A DNA stretch of 64,000 nucleotides. Source: Lomentospora prolificans. Lineage: Eukaryota; Ascomycota; Sordariomycetes; Microascales; Microascaceae. Both the position numbers and the translations under genes were made by a program. This document shows positions 1 to 12,179 of the stretch, in pieces; positions within the stretch are counted from its first letter, which is position 1, and the number at the start of each line of letters is the position of its first letter. The notes beneath the pieces are model-generated. The model had not been told where the DNA came from and made no database searches. It saw only the letters and a program-made list of their open reading frames with translations. The stretch is from the NCBI GenBank assembly GCA_029532625.1, contig JARFXM010000004.1:3658001-3722000 (forward strand), given 5' to 3'.

Positions 1-1402
1 CGAGTTCGCTAGTAAATGAAACTACTGGATTCTAAGCCCCGTTCCAGCGCAGGATGGACACCGCGATACTTTTGCGGCTGGAGATGCGTCGACTTGCGGA
101 AATCCTCGACTGATTCTGGGCGTCCTGTAGAACGGGGGATGTGCGATCTGCGGTGCCCGAGAAACCAAGACGTTTGGCTCTCAACTGAGAATGCGCCGAA
201 CTTTTCCAGGACCCTTTCAATTAATCCCGTCATTATGAGACTGCCCCTGTAGTCGCTGGTTCGTGGGGAGTGATGCTGTAGGCAATGGAGTACTCTTGTA
301 GGGTTTCGTCGCTGAAGAATGACGACGGGGTGATCCACGCGGAGGGGTTGGTTCTGTTACGTCCCTGCACGCCCGTCCTGTGGGGAGTGTTTGAGGTGTG
401 GCTACATAAGCCAATAGTAGGCTGCCAAACGAGCCGCCGACCTTTAACCGGCCCTACTGAGACGTCTTCCTGTGGCGCTAACTGTGCCAACTGGCAGGGA
501 ACGTCGTAGTGGACCCCCCAAACGGGCTGTCAAAGTCCTTGCGTCAGCGGCCTTTTTGCGCCTCCGCTTGCGTTATCTCGTTGTCTCGAGCAACCCTCCC
601 ATTGGGTTTCCTATTCCGTGATTAATGTCGCTGGGGGGGGCTGGATCCCCCCGAGAAGCAGGTTCAATAAACATTTGCACAATTTCCCCATAGCTTCCCG
701 TGGCCGCTTGTCTTCTTTGCTCCCTGAATTTTGCCTGTTGATGATATTTTTAATTCGCCGGTGGAAGCCAAAGCCCTCATGTCTTTCTGGGCGAAAAGAC
801 GAAACGGATTAATCCTTAAACGAACCTTACGATTTCTTTGAAGAAAAAAAAAGCACTGCTCCTACAGGGCCTGTTCGCCATCACGGACCCTTTGTCTCGC
901 CTCGGCAAACCTGGTTTCTCACGGCAGACGTCTCAAGAGCTCTCGAAATCTCGAACCCCCCCTTCTACTTCAAGTAAGCGCCGACTTGTGACAAGGAGGA
1001 GTAGGTATACGACCACCAGTGTAGGAGAGAAAGGATCTCCGTCTCTACCCTTGTCGCTCCCCGCCGCGAGCCTCCGTGCGATTGTCAGATCGAGATCTTT
1101 GGCCCCGATGCTCTAGACGGCCAAGACGGCACGAGTCCCACGCCTCCCTCGACGTGAAGATCCCTCAACCCGCGAACCCCAAGAAACGCACCCTTGTCAC
1201 CAAGCGTCAAGTCCACCCCGTCTGGCCTCCTCGACATCTTGGCCGATATTACCCTTTGATCTCCTCCACATCCGCTTTCCTCAAATTCTCCTACCATACC
1301 ACAGACTTGACAACTATTGAGGCTCGGAACCACCGTCACCGTGAGCACGACGTCTTCGATACCGCCGGCGCCCGGTCGTCAGCGCCTCCTCCCCCCACCG
1401 CC
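1..1402. other. gene-free stretch with 5' leader of the NIPA-like gene
   Basis: I see no supported gene here. Short open frames occur on both strands but none has a recognisable domain or a splice structure. The last 300 bases or so are pyrimidine-rich and probably hold the promoter and 5' leader of the membrane-protein gene that starts at 1403. The frame of that gene stays open upstream to about 1076, but the homologous part begins near the ATG at 1403. Confidence 0.5.
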
Positions 1403-3614
1403 ATGGATACAACTACAGACTTACTCGCGTCCACGAGCGGCATATTCGCAAGGAATGGAGTTTCTGACCCCAACGCCGCCGAAAGGCCCCCCATATTTCG
1501 GGTAGTTGGTATCATTCTCGCTGTCTCCTCCGGAGCATTCATCGGAACATCCTTTGTCCTCAAGAAGTTCGGTCTGCTCAAAGCGAACGAAAAATACCAG
1601 GAAGTAGCGGGAGAGGGCTACGGATACCTAAAAAATGCGTGGTGGTGGAGCGGAATGACTCTCATGATCATTGGAGAAATCCTCAACTTCGTTGCGTACG
1701 CCTTCACCGACGCTATCCTCGTCACGCCCCTCGGGGCGCTCTCCGTCGTCATTGCCACCGTACTATCGGCCATTTTCCTCAAAGAGCGACTGAGTCTTGT
1801 TGGCAAAGTCGGCTGCTTCCTCTGCATCGTTGGATCGGTTGTCATTGTCCTCAATGCACCTCAGTCTTCGGCGGTAGCCAATATCCAACAGATGCAGGAC
1901 TTTGCCATTTCCCCCGGATTCCTCAGTTACGCTGGCGTTATTATTGTAGGATCCATCATCACCGCTCTCTATGCAGGCCCGAGATGGGGGAAGAAGAATA
2001 TGCTCGTCTACATCTCCATCTGTAGTTGGGTTGGAGGCCTGAGTGTCGTTGCCATTCAGGGCCTGGGTGCTGCCATTATTGCGCAGGCCGGCGGCACTCC
2101 CCAGTTCAACCAGTGGTTCCTCTATGTCCTCCTCGCCTTCGTCATTGCCACCCTTCTCACCGAGATCATTTACCTAAACGTTGGTCTCCTTTCTACTTCT
2201 CTCCACTCCTAGAGTTGTAACTAACCGATCGAATAGAAAGCCTTGAATCTCTTCAACGCCGCACTCGTCACCCCCACCTACTACGTTTATTTCACTTCGA
2301 CCACTATCATCAGCTCGATTGTACTGTTCAGAGGCTTCAAGGGAACGCCGATCCAAATAATCACGATTGTGAACGGTTTTCTCACCATCTGCGCCGGCGT
2401 CGTGTTATTACAACTCTCCAAGTCAGCCAAAGATGTACCAGATAGCGCCGTCTTCAAAGGAGACCTCGATCAAATCCAGACGATTGCGGAGCAAGAACAA
2501 CCCGAGACCGAACCCAAGGCCGATGCTATTCGAGGTACGGCCGCAATCGTGCGGAGATTGTCTCAGGCCCGGCAGAAGTGGGAGCTCGAGGAGCTCCGTC
2601 GACTCCAGGAAGAGAAGAGGGCAGAACACCTGGAACCCGTCGGAGAGGATGGTCCTGTATATGAGTGGGACGGTTTACGGAGGAGGAAGACAATATTAGT
2701 TAACCGCGCGACTGCCAGGTCACCCTATCGATCTTCAACCTTGCCCCCTCAGTTCACCGAACCCTCTCGGACTCCCCCACCCCCCGTTAGGCATGTCTCA
2801 TTTCCCCTCCCCCGAGGACGAGCACGAACGCGAACGAGAAGTCATTCGAACGCCAAGCATCCTTTCTAGCATTGCTGGCACCATTCGAAACCGTACACGC
2901 AGCGTGGCTACTCCCTCCCGGTCTGATTTCGCATCCGATCACAAGATGCGCAGCCCGATGCACCCAGTTCCCTTGACCGAGATCGCAGTCCACAACCAGG
3001 GTCCCGGTCAAGGCGGTTTGTATCCGAGGTCTCAAGAGCACAGCTACGGGCTTCCCTCTTCTCAAGAGTCCGAATACCATGGAGCCCGCGGGATGCTCAC
3101 CGTACCTGGCTCCGAAAGTGCTCCAGAACTCTCTCCTCGACGTCAATTCTCGTTCCAGAACCTTTTCAAGAGAAACCATTCACACTTACACCCTGCAGAC
3201 GAAGAAGTGGCAAAGCAGAGGCCCCCTTCTTCGTCGCGTGGCTACTCTAGCCAACATACAAAGTTGGCCACGGAGGAGGAGAGACTAGGACTGGTCAAGG
3301 GAGACTCGCAGTCAACGGTCGCCTTCCCGCCCTATGAAGAAGAGGAAGACGCCTACTACGACGATGAAAAGGCTCGTGCTGCAGCCATCGCAGCGTCGGA
3401 TTCATCCCGATACGGCAGAGGCATTACCACTCCGCCTCGAAGAGGAAGTGACGGAAGTGAAGAAGATGAACTCGCTGCGTATGAGAACAGGCGGAGACGG
3501 TACAACGAAAACAGAAGTGGAAGCCAGTCTTCGGCGTCGCCACCGATGCCGCCGCCCATGCCCAAGGAGAGGAGTCGGCCCCCGCGTGGCGGCGACCCAG
3601 GAGCTTTCATTTAA
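1403..3614 (+). CDS. NIPA/DUF803-family magnesium transporter-like membrane protein (frame broken near the C-terminal tail)
   Basis: Family members are multi-pass membrane proteins linked to Mg2+ transport. Exon 1 (1403-2179) starts at an ATG in a good context and encodes the hydrophobic core, with the family signatures SFVLKKFGLLKANEKY, GYLKNAWWW, TDAILVTPLGALSVV and LTEIIYLN. A 57-base intron (2180-2236, branch CTAAC at 2221) leads to KALNLFNAALVTPTYYV and GFKGTP. About eight to nine membrane segments are visible, followed by the cytoplasmic motif DAIRGTAAIVRR and a long acidic, serine-rich tail. The frame carrying the core ends at 2869. The family-like tail (GMSHFP onward, to the stop at 3614) lies in another frame. 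Reading one C fewer in the run at 2774-2785 joins the two, giving about 717 residues. An unusual 118-base intron (2673-2790) is a less likely explanation. The family call is firm; the substrate is inferred. Confidence 0.88.
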
Positions 3615-6138
3615 ACGGCCTGTGACGTTTATACCTGCTTTCAGGCGTGTTTTCTAGAGGACCTGTACGAGTAAGTATGGCGATCGGAATTTGAAAGAGA
3701 GTTATTCTCTCTGCTGTGAGACCCGCCTGGGCCTCTTGTATATTATAGCTGCGTTTTTCCTTGTTTTTCTTTTTTTCTCTTCACTTGATGGGAGCGAACA
3801 TGCATTCTCGGATTTAGGAACCAGGAAGGAATTTAGGAACCAAACACTCATTTCACGGGATCACGACCGCATTCATTTCGCAACGAGGCTCGCTATTATA
3901 GGCTGGGCCGTTGGGGCTTTGGCATATATTAGAGACGGGAATGGACTTTTCATTTTGGATTGCTGGGGAGAAATGATAAATCCCCCTCTTGATCGCGACG
4001 GGTACCTTGGGAAGAATCTTGCTACGGAGCGAGACATAAACAGTCGCCGCGGAGAACTTGGAATAGATGCCAATTACAACTACAAAAACCCACCAGTCAC
4101 CGCCGCTGTCCGATGTGATTTCCTTGATCCGCCTAGTCGATGAAGGTGAGACAGACCGACAGAATCGTCCGGTTGCGCTCGAGACCTAAATGCCGAGGTG
4201 CGCGGTCCTGAAATTTAGTCCGCTTTCGTCAGGCTTCGTTCCCGTTTGTTCCAGAGCGCCACGCAGTGGAGATTCCTAGACCCTAGTAACTATCAATGAT
4301 CCGCATTCCCTGTTACTCCTGATGCTATCTCCGCCTCCCGCCCAATCCTGCAACTACTTTATGCGGCGGCCGAAAGGAGCGCGCAGCCATAGTACCATAG
4401 ATAACAGGCCTAACCTAAGACTCACCACAATTCATGAGCATTGCCCCCAAATTGTATTTTTGGCGACAAGGAACAGGCGCGATGATGCACGGGTGCGGCG
4501 ACAAGTCAGCGAGTTGCGCCAAGCCTCGCTCGCCAGATCCCGGCTACGACATCGGGTGATCTGCGAGCACTAAATATTTCTCCGGGCCCCCGTCCTGCGC
4601 CGGCGGGTGGGCGAGTCCGGGACCTCGCAACGAGACAGGCCAAGTCTTGGGTAGGGATTTCGCTAGCTCCTACGCTTTCTCAAGGAATCCAAAGGTACCG
4701 AAACAAAATCTCAGATGGATTTAGTAGCCGGCCACAGCGTCTATGTAGAGTCAGTAACGTAATGGTACTATCCCTTCTCTATTAAGCTCTTCTTTATGCT
4801 CTCCAAATCCCGGATAATAGGCCTTTTTTTGCAATGGGCCAAGATGTCAGTCATGCCTCGTGGTTCACAGGGAGGGAGCTAAAGAACCTGGGCGCGCCGA
4901 GCTCAAAACGAGGGACAGAGTCGCATTGAGTGTTTTGAACCTTAATTCCGGAGTATTCGTTGATTTCATTGGCCGCCGTAGCCACGTTTCAGCCATCGCG
5001 CCCACAGCCATCGTCGCACCGAAGCTGTCGGCCGCGCTTCCTGCAGGCCAAGACACTAGCGACCTGTTGTCGACACGATGCATGTCTTCACACACCCCCA
5101 GCATCGCCAATCCATCAAGTTGTGTTTCTCCATTTTATCTCAGCAATGGTTGAATCCTAAGCTAGACTATCGGACCATCTGAACTTCAGGTTCAAAATTG
5201 CTGTGCAAATAGAAAGATGGCAGCCATTCACACAGAGATCATCACAATTCGTGTCGTCTTAGACACAGGACGAGCAGTTGCCACATCTCCCAGAATTCAC
5301 ACACTATTATACTGTGGTAGGGTAATGTATAGATTGCGGATGTCTTGTAGTTGCGAAGAATGAATCGGGGCGTTTTTCTTCTGATGGTTCGTCGCTCTCT
5401 GACTCTCCGACGACAGCGGACGTGAGACTTTGTGTTCAGATGGGGTCCGCAGCCGATTTCCGAGAAAGCATCCGTTGTTTTTCTCAGTACATCCAGGTCT
5501 AACTCAGCAACTTGGTATTATATAAGTATCCTAAGATCTAGATGGTCTCCCTAATAGCTGGCATCCGATGATGCCGAGGAGCATACATTATAGCATGCTC
5601 CATGCCTTGCTGATCAGTGGGGCCTTCCTTCCTCCATGACTTATTTGATCCGACTGGTTCGATCCTTCTGTTAGGAGGGTCAGGAAGGAGCCTCCAGCAC
5701 TCCCCTCAAGGAAGGAATGATCCCATCAAGGAAGGATTGAGCTACCAACTCTTTGATGATGGTATGGGAAGCAGGACCCAAACAATAAAAGCGAAGAAGT
5801 CCCAATAGACCCCGCCTTCAGAGGCCGAGCTCTGGGGATCTCCTGCTATTCACAAAGGAACTTGAAACTTTACTCGCCTTCTTCAAGTTCACCATACCAC
5901 ATCTCTACCCTGACCAATTCCTCATGGTCTACTATCAATCGTCTCAAGCATCAAACGATGTTCATGAAGAGTGAGTAGTTGATATTATCGCTCATTCTCT
6001 TCCGATATCGTTACTTTTAATAGTCTTTTTCCCACTCTGAACGCCCAGCTTGCATCCCCCACCTCCGCACAGAACACTCCTTTGTTTTGACATTCTGGAA
6101 AGACTTGGTCTCGAGTTTGAATCAAAAATTTGAAAACC
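3615..6138. other. intergenic stretch without a supported gene
   Basis: The first part is probably the 3' untranslated region of the NIPA-like gene. It contains a direct repeat of about 12 bases (ATTTAGGAACCA, near 3810-3845). The remainder shows only short, unconserved open frames, and the last few hundred bases form the upstream region of the chitin deacetylase gene. I recognise no RNA gene or mobile element. Confidence 0.45.
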
Positions 6139-7535
6139 ATGTTATTCCTCGGCTTTGTAACTGGCGCCCTGGCGCTGGCGAGCACAGCTGCGGCCACTAC
6201 TGCGCGCCCACGATCCCCCAGTCCTGTAGCCGGACATACAGGACTTCTAAAGAGAGTATCTTCCGGAGGGTCCTGTGGTCCTGACGTTGGAACCTGCGAC
6301 GACGGCCTATGCTGTTCGTCCAAGGTTGGACCAGCCCACCATTCCACGCCTTAAAACGCTGTTCCAACTAACTCGCATGCGTGACAGGGATTGTGCGGAA
6401 CCGGTGGTGCATTTTGTACCTCACCCGGCTGCCAGCTCACATACGGCCCCGCGTGTGATGGAAATAAAACCCCTGAAGGCGCAGATACCTCCCAAGTATC
6501 ACGACCCAAATTTGGAAAAGTACCCTATGGCGTCGATATCACGCAATGTTCGACGCCTAGGACTATGGCCCTCAGCTTTGACGACGGCCCTTACCACTAT
6601 ACGCACGAACTCCTTGATCTTCTCAAGGAGAACGGAGTTGTTGCCACTTTCTACGTCACGGGAGTAAACGGAGCAAAAGGTGCTATCAATGACCCTTCCA
6701 CTGACAACCCAGCCATCCTCCGGCGGATGTTGGCTGACGGCCATCAAATTGGCAGCCACTCGTGGAGCCACGAGAATATGGAAACTGTTGGCTTTGAAGA
6801 ACGTCGTAACCAGATTATCAAGAACGAGATTGCTCTGGCCGATCTATTTGGCTTCTTTCCCACCTACTACCGCCCACCGTATACAAGCTGTGGAGACGAG
6901 TGCATGGCTGAGCTTGCTGAGCTTGGATATCATGTCGTATGTTTAAGTGTAACTACAATCCACTTTGGACGAATGGCTAATGTAAAGCCTCCCAGACAAA
7001 CTACAACCTTGATACAAAGGATTGGGAAGTTGATGGAGCAGAAGCTAGAGTAAACTACGAAACGCTTCTCGCCAAGGTTACCCCGAAGTCGGGGGGAGTC
7101 ATCACCCTTGCACACGATATACACGCTGATACCGTTCACGGCCTTGCGCAGTTCATGATTGACAAGGCACGCAGCCAAGGATACAAGCTTGTCACTGTTG
7201 GAAACTGCCTTGGCGACCCAGAGTCAAACTGGTACCGAGACACAAAATCTGGAAACGCTGTCAACGACTCGCTCATCAGAAATGCTGCTGACAACCCGTC
7301 ATCGGTCGAGGAGAAGGGAGAAGATGTTAGCCGAAACAAGGATATACAGCCGGGGGGGCAATCAGGCAGAGTTACGACCCAAACGCCCCAGACGGAGAGC
7401 GCTGCGGCTAATAGTGGTGACGATGGCTCTCCGACGCACGAAAACGGCGCAGCGACAAGCCTAGGAAAGCACACTGCCCTTGGCATGATTTTTTTGTTTT
7501 GTTTCTACGCCCTTTGTAATGGCATGCTACGGTAG
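6139..7535 (+). CDS. secreted CBM18-containing polysaccharide (chitin) deacetylase, likely GPI-anchored
   Basis: The enzyme should remove acetyl groups from chitin at the cell surface or wall. Three exons, 6139-6324, 6388-6936 and 6996-7535, give 424 residues. The introns of 63 and 59 bases have donors GTTGGA and GTATGT. In order: signal peptide (1-20); a KR processing site near 39; a cysteine-rich CBM18 chitin-binding module (about 46-88), split by intron 1; and a NodB domain. The NodB motifs are all visible: SFDDG (D127, D128), HSWSH (H186 and H190, metal ligands), YRPPY (R224), DTKDW, and LAHD (H285). A Ser/Thr-rich linker and a hydrophobic C-terminal segment ending at CNGMLR fit GPI anchoring. 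The ATG at 6139 was chosen because it opens directly into the signal peptide. All catalytic residues are present. CBM18 plus NodB is a common fungal arrangement and the function call is firm; the natural substrate (chitin or chitooligomers) is inferred. Confidence 0.93.
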
Positions 7536-9907
7536 GAGGCCCACAAGGGCGACCGGGCTTCGCTCTTTCTATATCTGTATATTGTCAGCTTCATGGTTTC
7601 TTGCTTTATTCTTATTTGTTTTTTTAAGGATACAAGCGGGCTCGCAGGCGGGTACAGTGGGCGTTCCGGTTGGGTTGACTTTCATTCTTTTGATTCCTTG
7701 ATAAGAATCACTTCATAGTACCTATGGTAGAACCAAAAGCATATTTGATCCAATGTAATGTTCCCTAAGCTTGAAAGGTAGAATACAAGCCAGGGCTCTG
7801 GGGAAGCCGACCCGAGCTTGCCTTGATGCTAGCTATAGTCGTGATCACGGTTTCCGATGGACATTGGAGGGATTGCGTTGGATGCTTGTACGCAGGATGA
7901 GTTGTTCATTGCTTCCGGAAGGGGCGCGGCGCAAGACGCACGATACGCCACACAGGAATCCTAGCCAATCCTTGGTTGAGAAATGGCTAATATCCAAAGA
8001 ACTACCTTCGTAAACAGGGAAGATCTGCTAGATTTGGAGCCGCGAGCTAGACTCGAGCTAAACTCGTATTCCTGGGTCTTCTCGTCTTTTCTGTTGCATC
8101 GCTCACTTTATCGGGATGTCAGTATGGCAAGTAGGGCCTTCTCAACTGGGCTGGGATATGTTGGCCAGTTCCATAAGCCTGGAGGTACTGTGCTGCTTAC
8201 AACATCCTGGGTGTCTCAGCCGACTCTTTGCATCGGAAAGAGGCTTCCGCCACATGTGGGCTAGCTCCTCCGAGCTAACAATCCCCCGGACTGGTAGTAC
8301 AGAAAGTTCGGTCGAATTGAGCCTGCCAAGGAGAGACATGCAAGCTTTTAGCTCCTACTTGTAGATTCGCGGCACTCCCGAGTGATACGCATCCGGACCA
8401 ATTTACATCACACCACGTCGGCACTTTGGACTGGTATTCAGCTGGCCTGAGCAGCGGCTGGGGTCAGAATAAATCTCAGGGGGCGCGGCGTGATCGACAG
8501 AGAACACGAAAGCCTGCAGCTGGTTTGACCACCCTCGACTCCCGTCAAGCCAAGGGAAGAGAACATGGCATTCACGCCGAGGTAGCCTTGGCTAGTCAGA
8601 ACCCACGAAAACTATTATCATCGAACAGCGCGTCCAGGATGCAAGATCTGGCCAGGGTTGGTAGGTATTAATGCTGGTTTTATGGCGTAGGCGGCCACCC
8701 ACTTGTAGCGGCCGATAATAGGTCTCGGGACGACACCAAAGGAGACAAGAGAGCGAGCTTTCGATTGTGCCACCTAATATCACTTCGGTGAGTGTCCGGT
8801 GAGTGGGGCTTGAACTGCTGCGAATATCGACCAATCATAGAGCGGGCCTCGCTCAACCCGTGCAGATCTATAGCGAGATTGTGTTCTTTCGATTGTTTGC
8901 TTCGCCCAGTCCTCATGGCCACTATTAGTGGACCCATAGCCAATCGTCCTAGGTTTTCGTCCTCGACAGTCTTCCTTAGCGCTGGGAAGTTTGCGATTGT
9001 GGAGTGTGAGAACGGACTCCAGCTTAGGATGGACTTGTGGCTTGGTCAGGTGTATCGCGGCATGCCCTCCGCCACCATGATACTGCCAGCTGGATCAAGA
9101 GAGCAGCGTGACAAGGGAGGTATGGGATGAAGAAGCAAGCCTGATAAAGGTTGGGGATTCTAGATGGACACTCCGTCCACAGGTTCATCCAGCAGCCCAG
9201 TCAGTGGGAAAATGAAAAATGACGGAAAAGGTGGAGCTTCACCAGAGGTATCTCCCGGATCGCCCGAAACATCACAAAGAGAGAAGGCCATCTCAACGTA
9301 GCTGTGGACCGTCTATAGCCATGGGTCGTGCGCGCTTTTAGAAGACCCCAGTGCCAAGGCTTATCTCCGCCTAGCGGGATTCCCCTAGATCCGGACAGAA
9401 GTTCTTTCTCACCAGACATCTCCAGAATAATATTACCGCCCAAAACGCGCCGCAGGAGACATCGTATACAGCTTCGGGATTTCCAAGGTCAACTCCGGAC
9501 CTAGTATATCCACTTAATACTATCCCTCACATTCACGCTTCGAGAAGCATATGGAACGGAAAGCTATTGGGTAGTTTCGTCTTAGTAGGGGTAGGGGTCT
9601 ATTAGGTCCATTGCTGTGCCAGGAATCAGTAAGTACCATGGAAGAACGCTCTTCACCAAGTTAGGTCGACTGGTTTCTGCTCTCGGGTGTTTCCCTCACT
9701 TCCCCCTCTATATAAGAGGCGTCGGGCTCACCTAAGATTCTTTCCTTCTAGCCCTCTATTAATATTCTTACTCTTTGAGTAGGTGAGAAGCACTTCAATG
9801 AATAGTTACACTCACGGAACCACACCAGCATATATATTAGATTTCAGCACATGCTATCACACCTAAACATCTATAGTCACTTTTCCTTTGCACATTCTCC
9901 TCGAAAC
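7536..9907. other. intergenic stretch; upstream region of the terpene synthase
   Basis: No gene is supported. Open frames of up to about 112 codons (for example 8792-9130) show no domain, splice structure or signal peptide. The right end contains a TATA-like element at 9709 and the likely 5' leader of the terpene synthase gene. Confidence 0.45.
9709..9716 (+). promoter_or_regulatory. TATA-like box upstream of the terpene synthase
   Basis: The sequence TATATAAG sits inside the near-palindrome CCTCTATATAAGAGG, about 199 bases before the ATG at 9908. The downstream 200 bases are pyrimidine-rich, as expected for a fungal transcript leader. The assignment rests on sequence and position only. Confidence 0.45.
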
Positions 9908-11008
9908 ATGGTCAAGCCTACCTCTCTTCCTGCTCGCCGTGGCCATCCCCCATCGCGTTGGGACGCTCGATGCCATCCGCTGGAACCCCAGGTATCAAGG
10001 AACGTCCATGAGTATTTTCTAAACGGTTGGAAGTTCCGTAGTGACAAGGCGCGTGTTGGATTTCCCCTCCAAGGCCTTGCCACTTGGCATTGCTACGCCT
10101 TTCCCAAGGCCAAAGATGATCGCATTGAAGCGGGAGCTCTGCTTTCGGTTATCCTGTTCCTCGTTGATGGTGAGTAGATTGTTAAGACATCACTACTACG
10201 CAAGTATATGACCCTTTACTAACAGGTATGGAATAATGTAGATGAATTAGACCATATGTCTCTCGAGGCCGGATCAAAGCTCGTTGAGATAATCATCTCC
10301 ATCGTCAGGGGAGACACCGAACCTGACGCTTCTATCCCGGCTGAGTGGATGATACGAGAAGTGTGGGACAACCTAACGTCAATAGACGCTAAACTCACTG
10401 AAGAGATGAAGGAGCCGGCATATTTGTTCTGGCGTTCCCAAGTCTCCGCCGAACGTCTCAAGCCACAGACACTCAAGTCCTACCTCCGTTATCGGGAATC
10501 AGATATCGCTTCAGCGTAATACGATGTCTACTCATCTCATACGTAATGTGTCATGTTGCTGATCCGTCTTATTATTGGCAGGCTTCTTTGCGGAATTCAA
10601 CGGTTCTCTATGGAGCATCACATCTCTACCGAGGAGCTCTCTCAGCTCGCTGCCATCGAGAAGAACTATAGCGACTACATCACCGTCGTGAACGATATAT
10701 GCAGCTACGATAAGGAAGCACGATTCGCAGAGACGGAAGCAGCAGAAGGCGCTGTAATTTGCTCTGCTGTACAGGTCCTGGCTGGCGAGGCTGGATTGCT
10801 TCCGGAAATGGCCAAGAGGGTTCTGTGGGCCATGTGCCGTGAATGGGAGAAAAACCACGAACGACTCGTTCAGGAGAGGGCGGCTAACCATGCGGCGCCG
10901 TGCTCAGCAGTGTTACTTGAATACTTGGAGGGATTAAAGTTTCAAATTAGTGGAACTGAGGCATGGAGCCTAACTTGCTTCCGATATAACCAGTGGGTTG
11001 TTACTTAG
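9908..11008 (+). CDS. class I sesquiterpene synthase, aristolochene-synthase-like
   Basis: The predicted enzyme cyclises farnesyl diphosphate with Mg2+. Three exons, 9908-10169, 10242-10515 and 10582-11008, give 320 residues, the size I recall for Aspergillus terreus aristolochene synthase. The aspartate-rich motif DDELD (87-91) is split by intron 1 inside codon 88. The acceptor at 10241 restores the motif, while the AG at 10224 would lead straight to a stop. The NSE triad is complete in NDICSYDKE (N216, S220, E224). A diphosphate-sensing arginine is likely in IVRGDTEPD, and the C-terminal RY pair is present in CFRYNQ. Intron 2 (66 bases) joins RESDIA to SALLCGIQRFSM, matching the family. It faces the GH16 gene convergently with about 200 bases between the stops. 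No tailoring genes are adjacent. Family membership and catalytic competence are well supported; the exact product (aristolochene or another sesquiterpene) cannot be read from sequence. Confidence 0.93.
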
Positions 11009-11208
11009 GTTATACGGGCGGTCCCGCATCTAAGGGGCACGTTAATATGTATGTAGCTATTTACAACTATTATCACAGAATGCCAGCGACTATTATGCAC
11101 CATGCATTTTGAGCTAGCTATCAGTGACTGCACCTAAACTGCCAAAGATCCGGTTCTCATCAAGGAGACGTGAAGTGCACCAAACGTAGCAGCTAAGCAC
11201 TCCAAAAA

Positions 11209-12179
11209 TCAGGGGTTGTAGCTTATGACTTGTACATTTCTGGCAGAGTATTCTGTGTCTGTATGCATTTAGAATAGGATACGTCAGCTACGAAGGATTG
11301 ACCGGGCATAATATTAGTGGCTTGAAAATTGATGTCTCACCTTGCTCCGGGCCAGGATTTCCGGAACTCCCTTCCATTTGAAGATTGATGATCCTATTTG
11401 ACATTCACAGTCAATCATCCGGTACTAGACGAAGGCAAGGGCAGCGTAATATCTTACAGATACATAGATTTTCCAACATAGTCCCTACCGACCTGTTCGG
11501 CAACAAAGTTGTCATCCATGTAAAACTTGACCGAGACATCCCGGCCGTTGATATCGCGCGTCTCACACCTAAAACTGTGGAACTCGTCCGGATTCGGATA
11601 ATTAACATCCAACGCCGTGACTTGAGAGCTGGTATTGAACGTATTGAAAGATATCTTTCCTGTTCCTTTCTAGAGCTGGTGTTAATAATAACTCGTTTCC
11701 ACACGTTTCCTAGTTATCATTAGAAGATTGCGTTCGCATACCCACTCAGCCATATCAATCTCTGGTGGCCATCCATCAGTATATGTAGCCCAAAAGGCCG
11801 GCCACGATCCTCTATACGTTTTAACTTTGAGATCAGCGAGGTAGTCAATTCCGCCGCCGGCAGCGACGGTATAGTGCTCGAGGGCGTGAATAGCGCCGCT
11901 CAGGTACCGAATATCAAGCTTCTTCCCTCCATGGGTAGCCTGTGGCTCTCCGTTTACCCTCTTGGCTGTCAAAGTCACCGTGCCGTTTCCCATCTTTACC
12001 TGAGACTCTCGCATTCGAGCCGAGCCATTGTGGTCGCTGCCCCAGGGATAGAGATAACCCCAGTACTTGTCGAACTCTTCCTTGGAGTCGAAGCTGGTTG
12101 ACGGGATCAAAACTGTACCAGACTGCGCGAGAGCGAGTGGCGCAGTAAGAAGAGAGAGGAATGGGATGAGATTCTTCAT
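11209..12179 (-). CDS. secreted GH16 family beta-glucanase-like glycoside hydrolase
   Basis: On the minus strand, exons 12179-11742, 11669-11458, 11393-11341 and 11258-11209 splice into 250 residues. The introns are 72, 64 and 82 bases, with donors GTATGC, GTAAGA and GTGAGA. A signal peptide ends near ALAQSG (residues 1-19). The GH16 active site is EIDMAEW (140-146): E140 is the likely nucleophile and E145 the acid/base, in the ExDxxE form. Flanking strands also match the fold, including SGAIHALEHY, SWPAFWATY, NTFNTSSQV, DEFHSFRCETRD and IINLQMEGSSG. The last two coding exons are only 53 and 50 bases, so a search for long open frames misses the 3' half. The likely substrate is a beta-1,3(4)-glucan or related wall glucan. 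The family is firm; specificity is unknown. Confidence 0.88.

Noticed and set aside
3691..4143. Plus-strand open frame of 150 codons after the NIPA-like gene
   Set aside because: It begins at once in probable 3' untranslated sequence, and its composition is unlike the coding regions around it.
6130..6138. Upstream non-ATG start for the chitin deacetylase
   Set aside because: The frame is open a few codons upstream only through a TTG. The ATG at 6139 opens directly into the signal peptide.
9851..9907. Upstream in-frame ATG at 9851 as the start of the terpene synthase
   Set aside because: The extra 19 residues have no counterpart in the related synthases I recall, which begin near MVKP or MKKP. 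The ATG at 9908 gives the family length.
10170..10224. Alternative acceptor CAG at 10224 for intron 1 of the terpene synthase
   Set aside because: It lies only a few bases from the CTAAC branch site and would create a stop after three codons. The acceptor at 10241 restores the DDELD motif.
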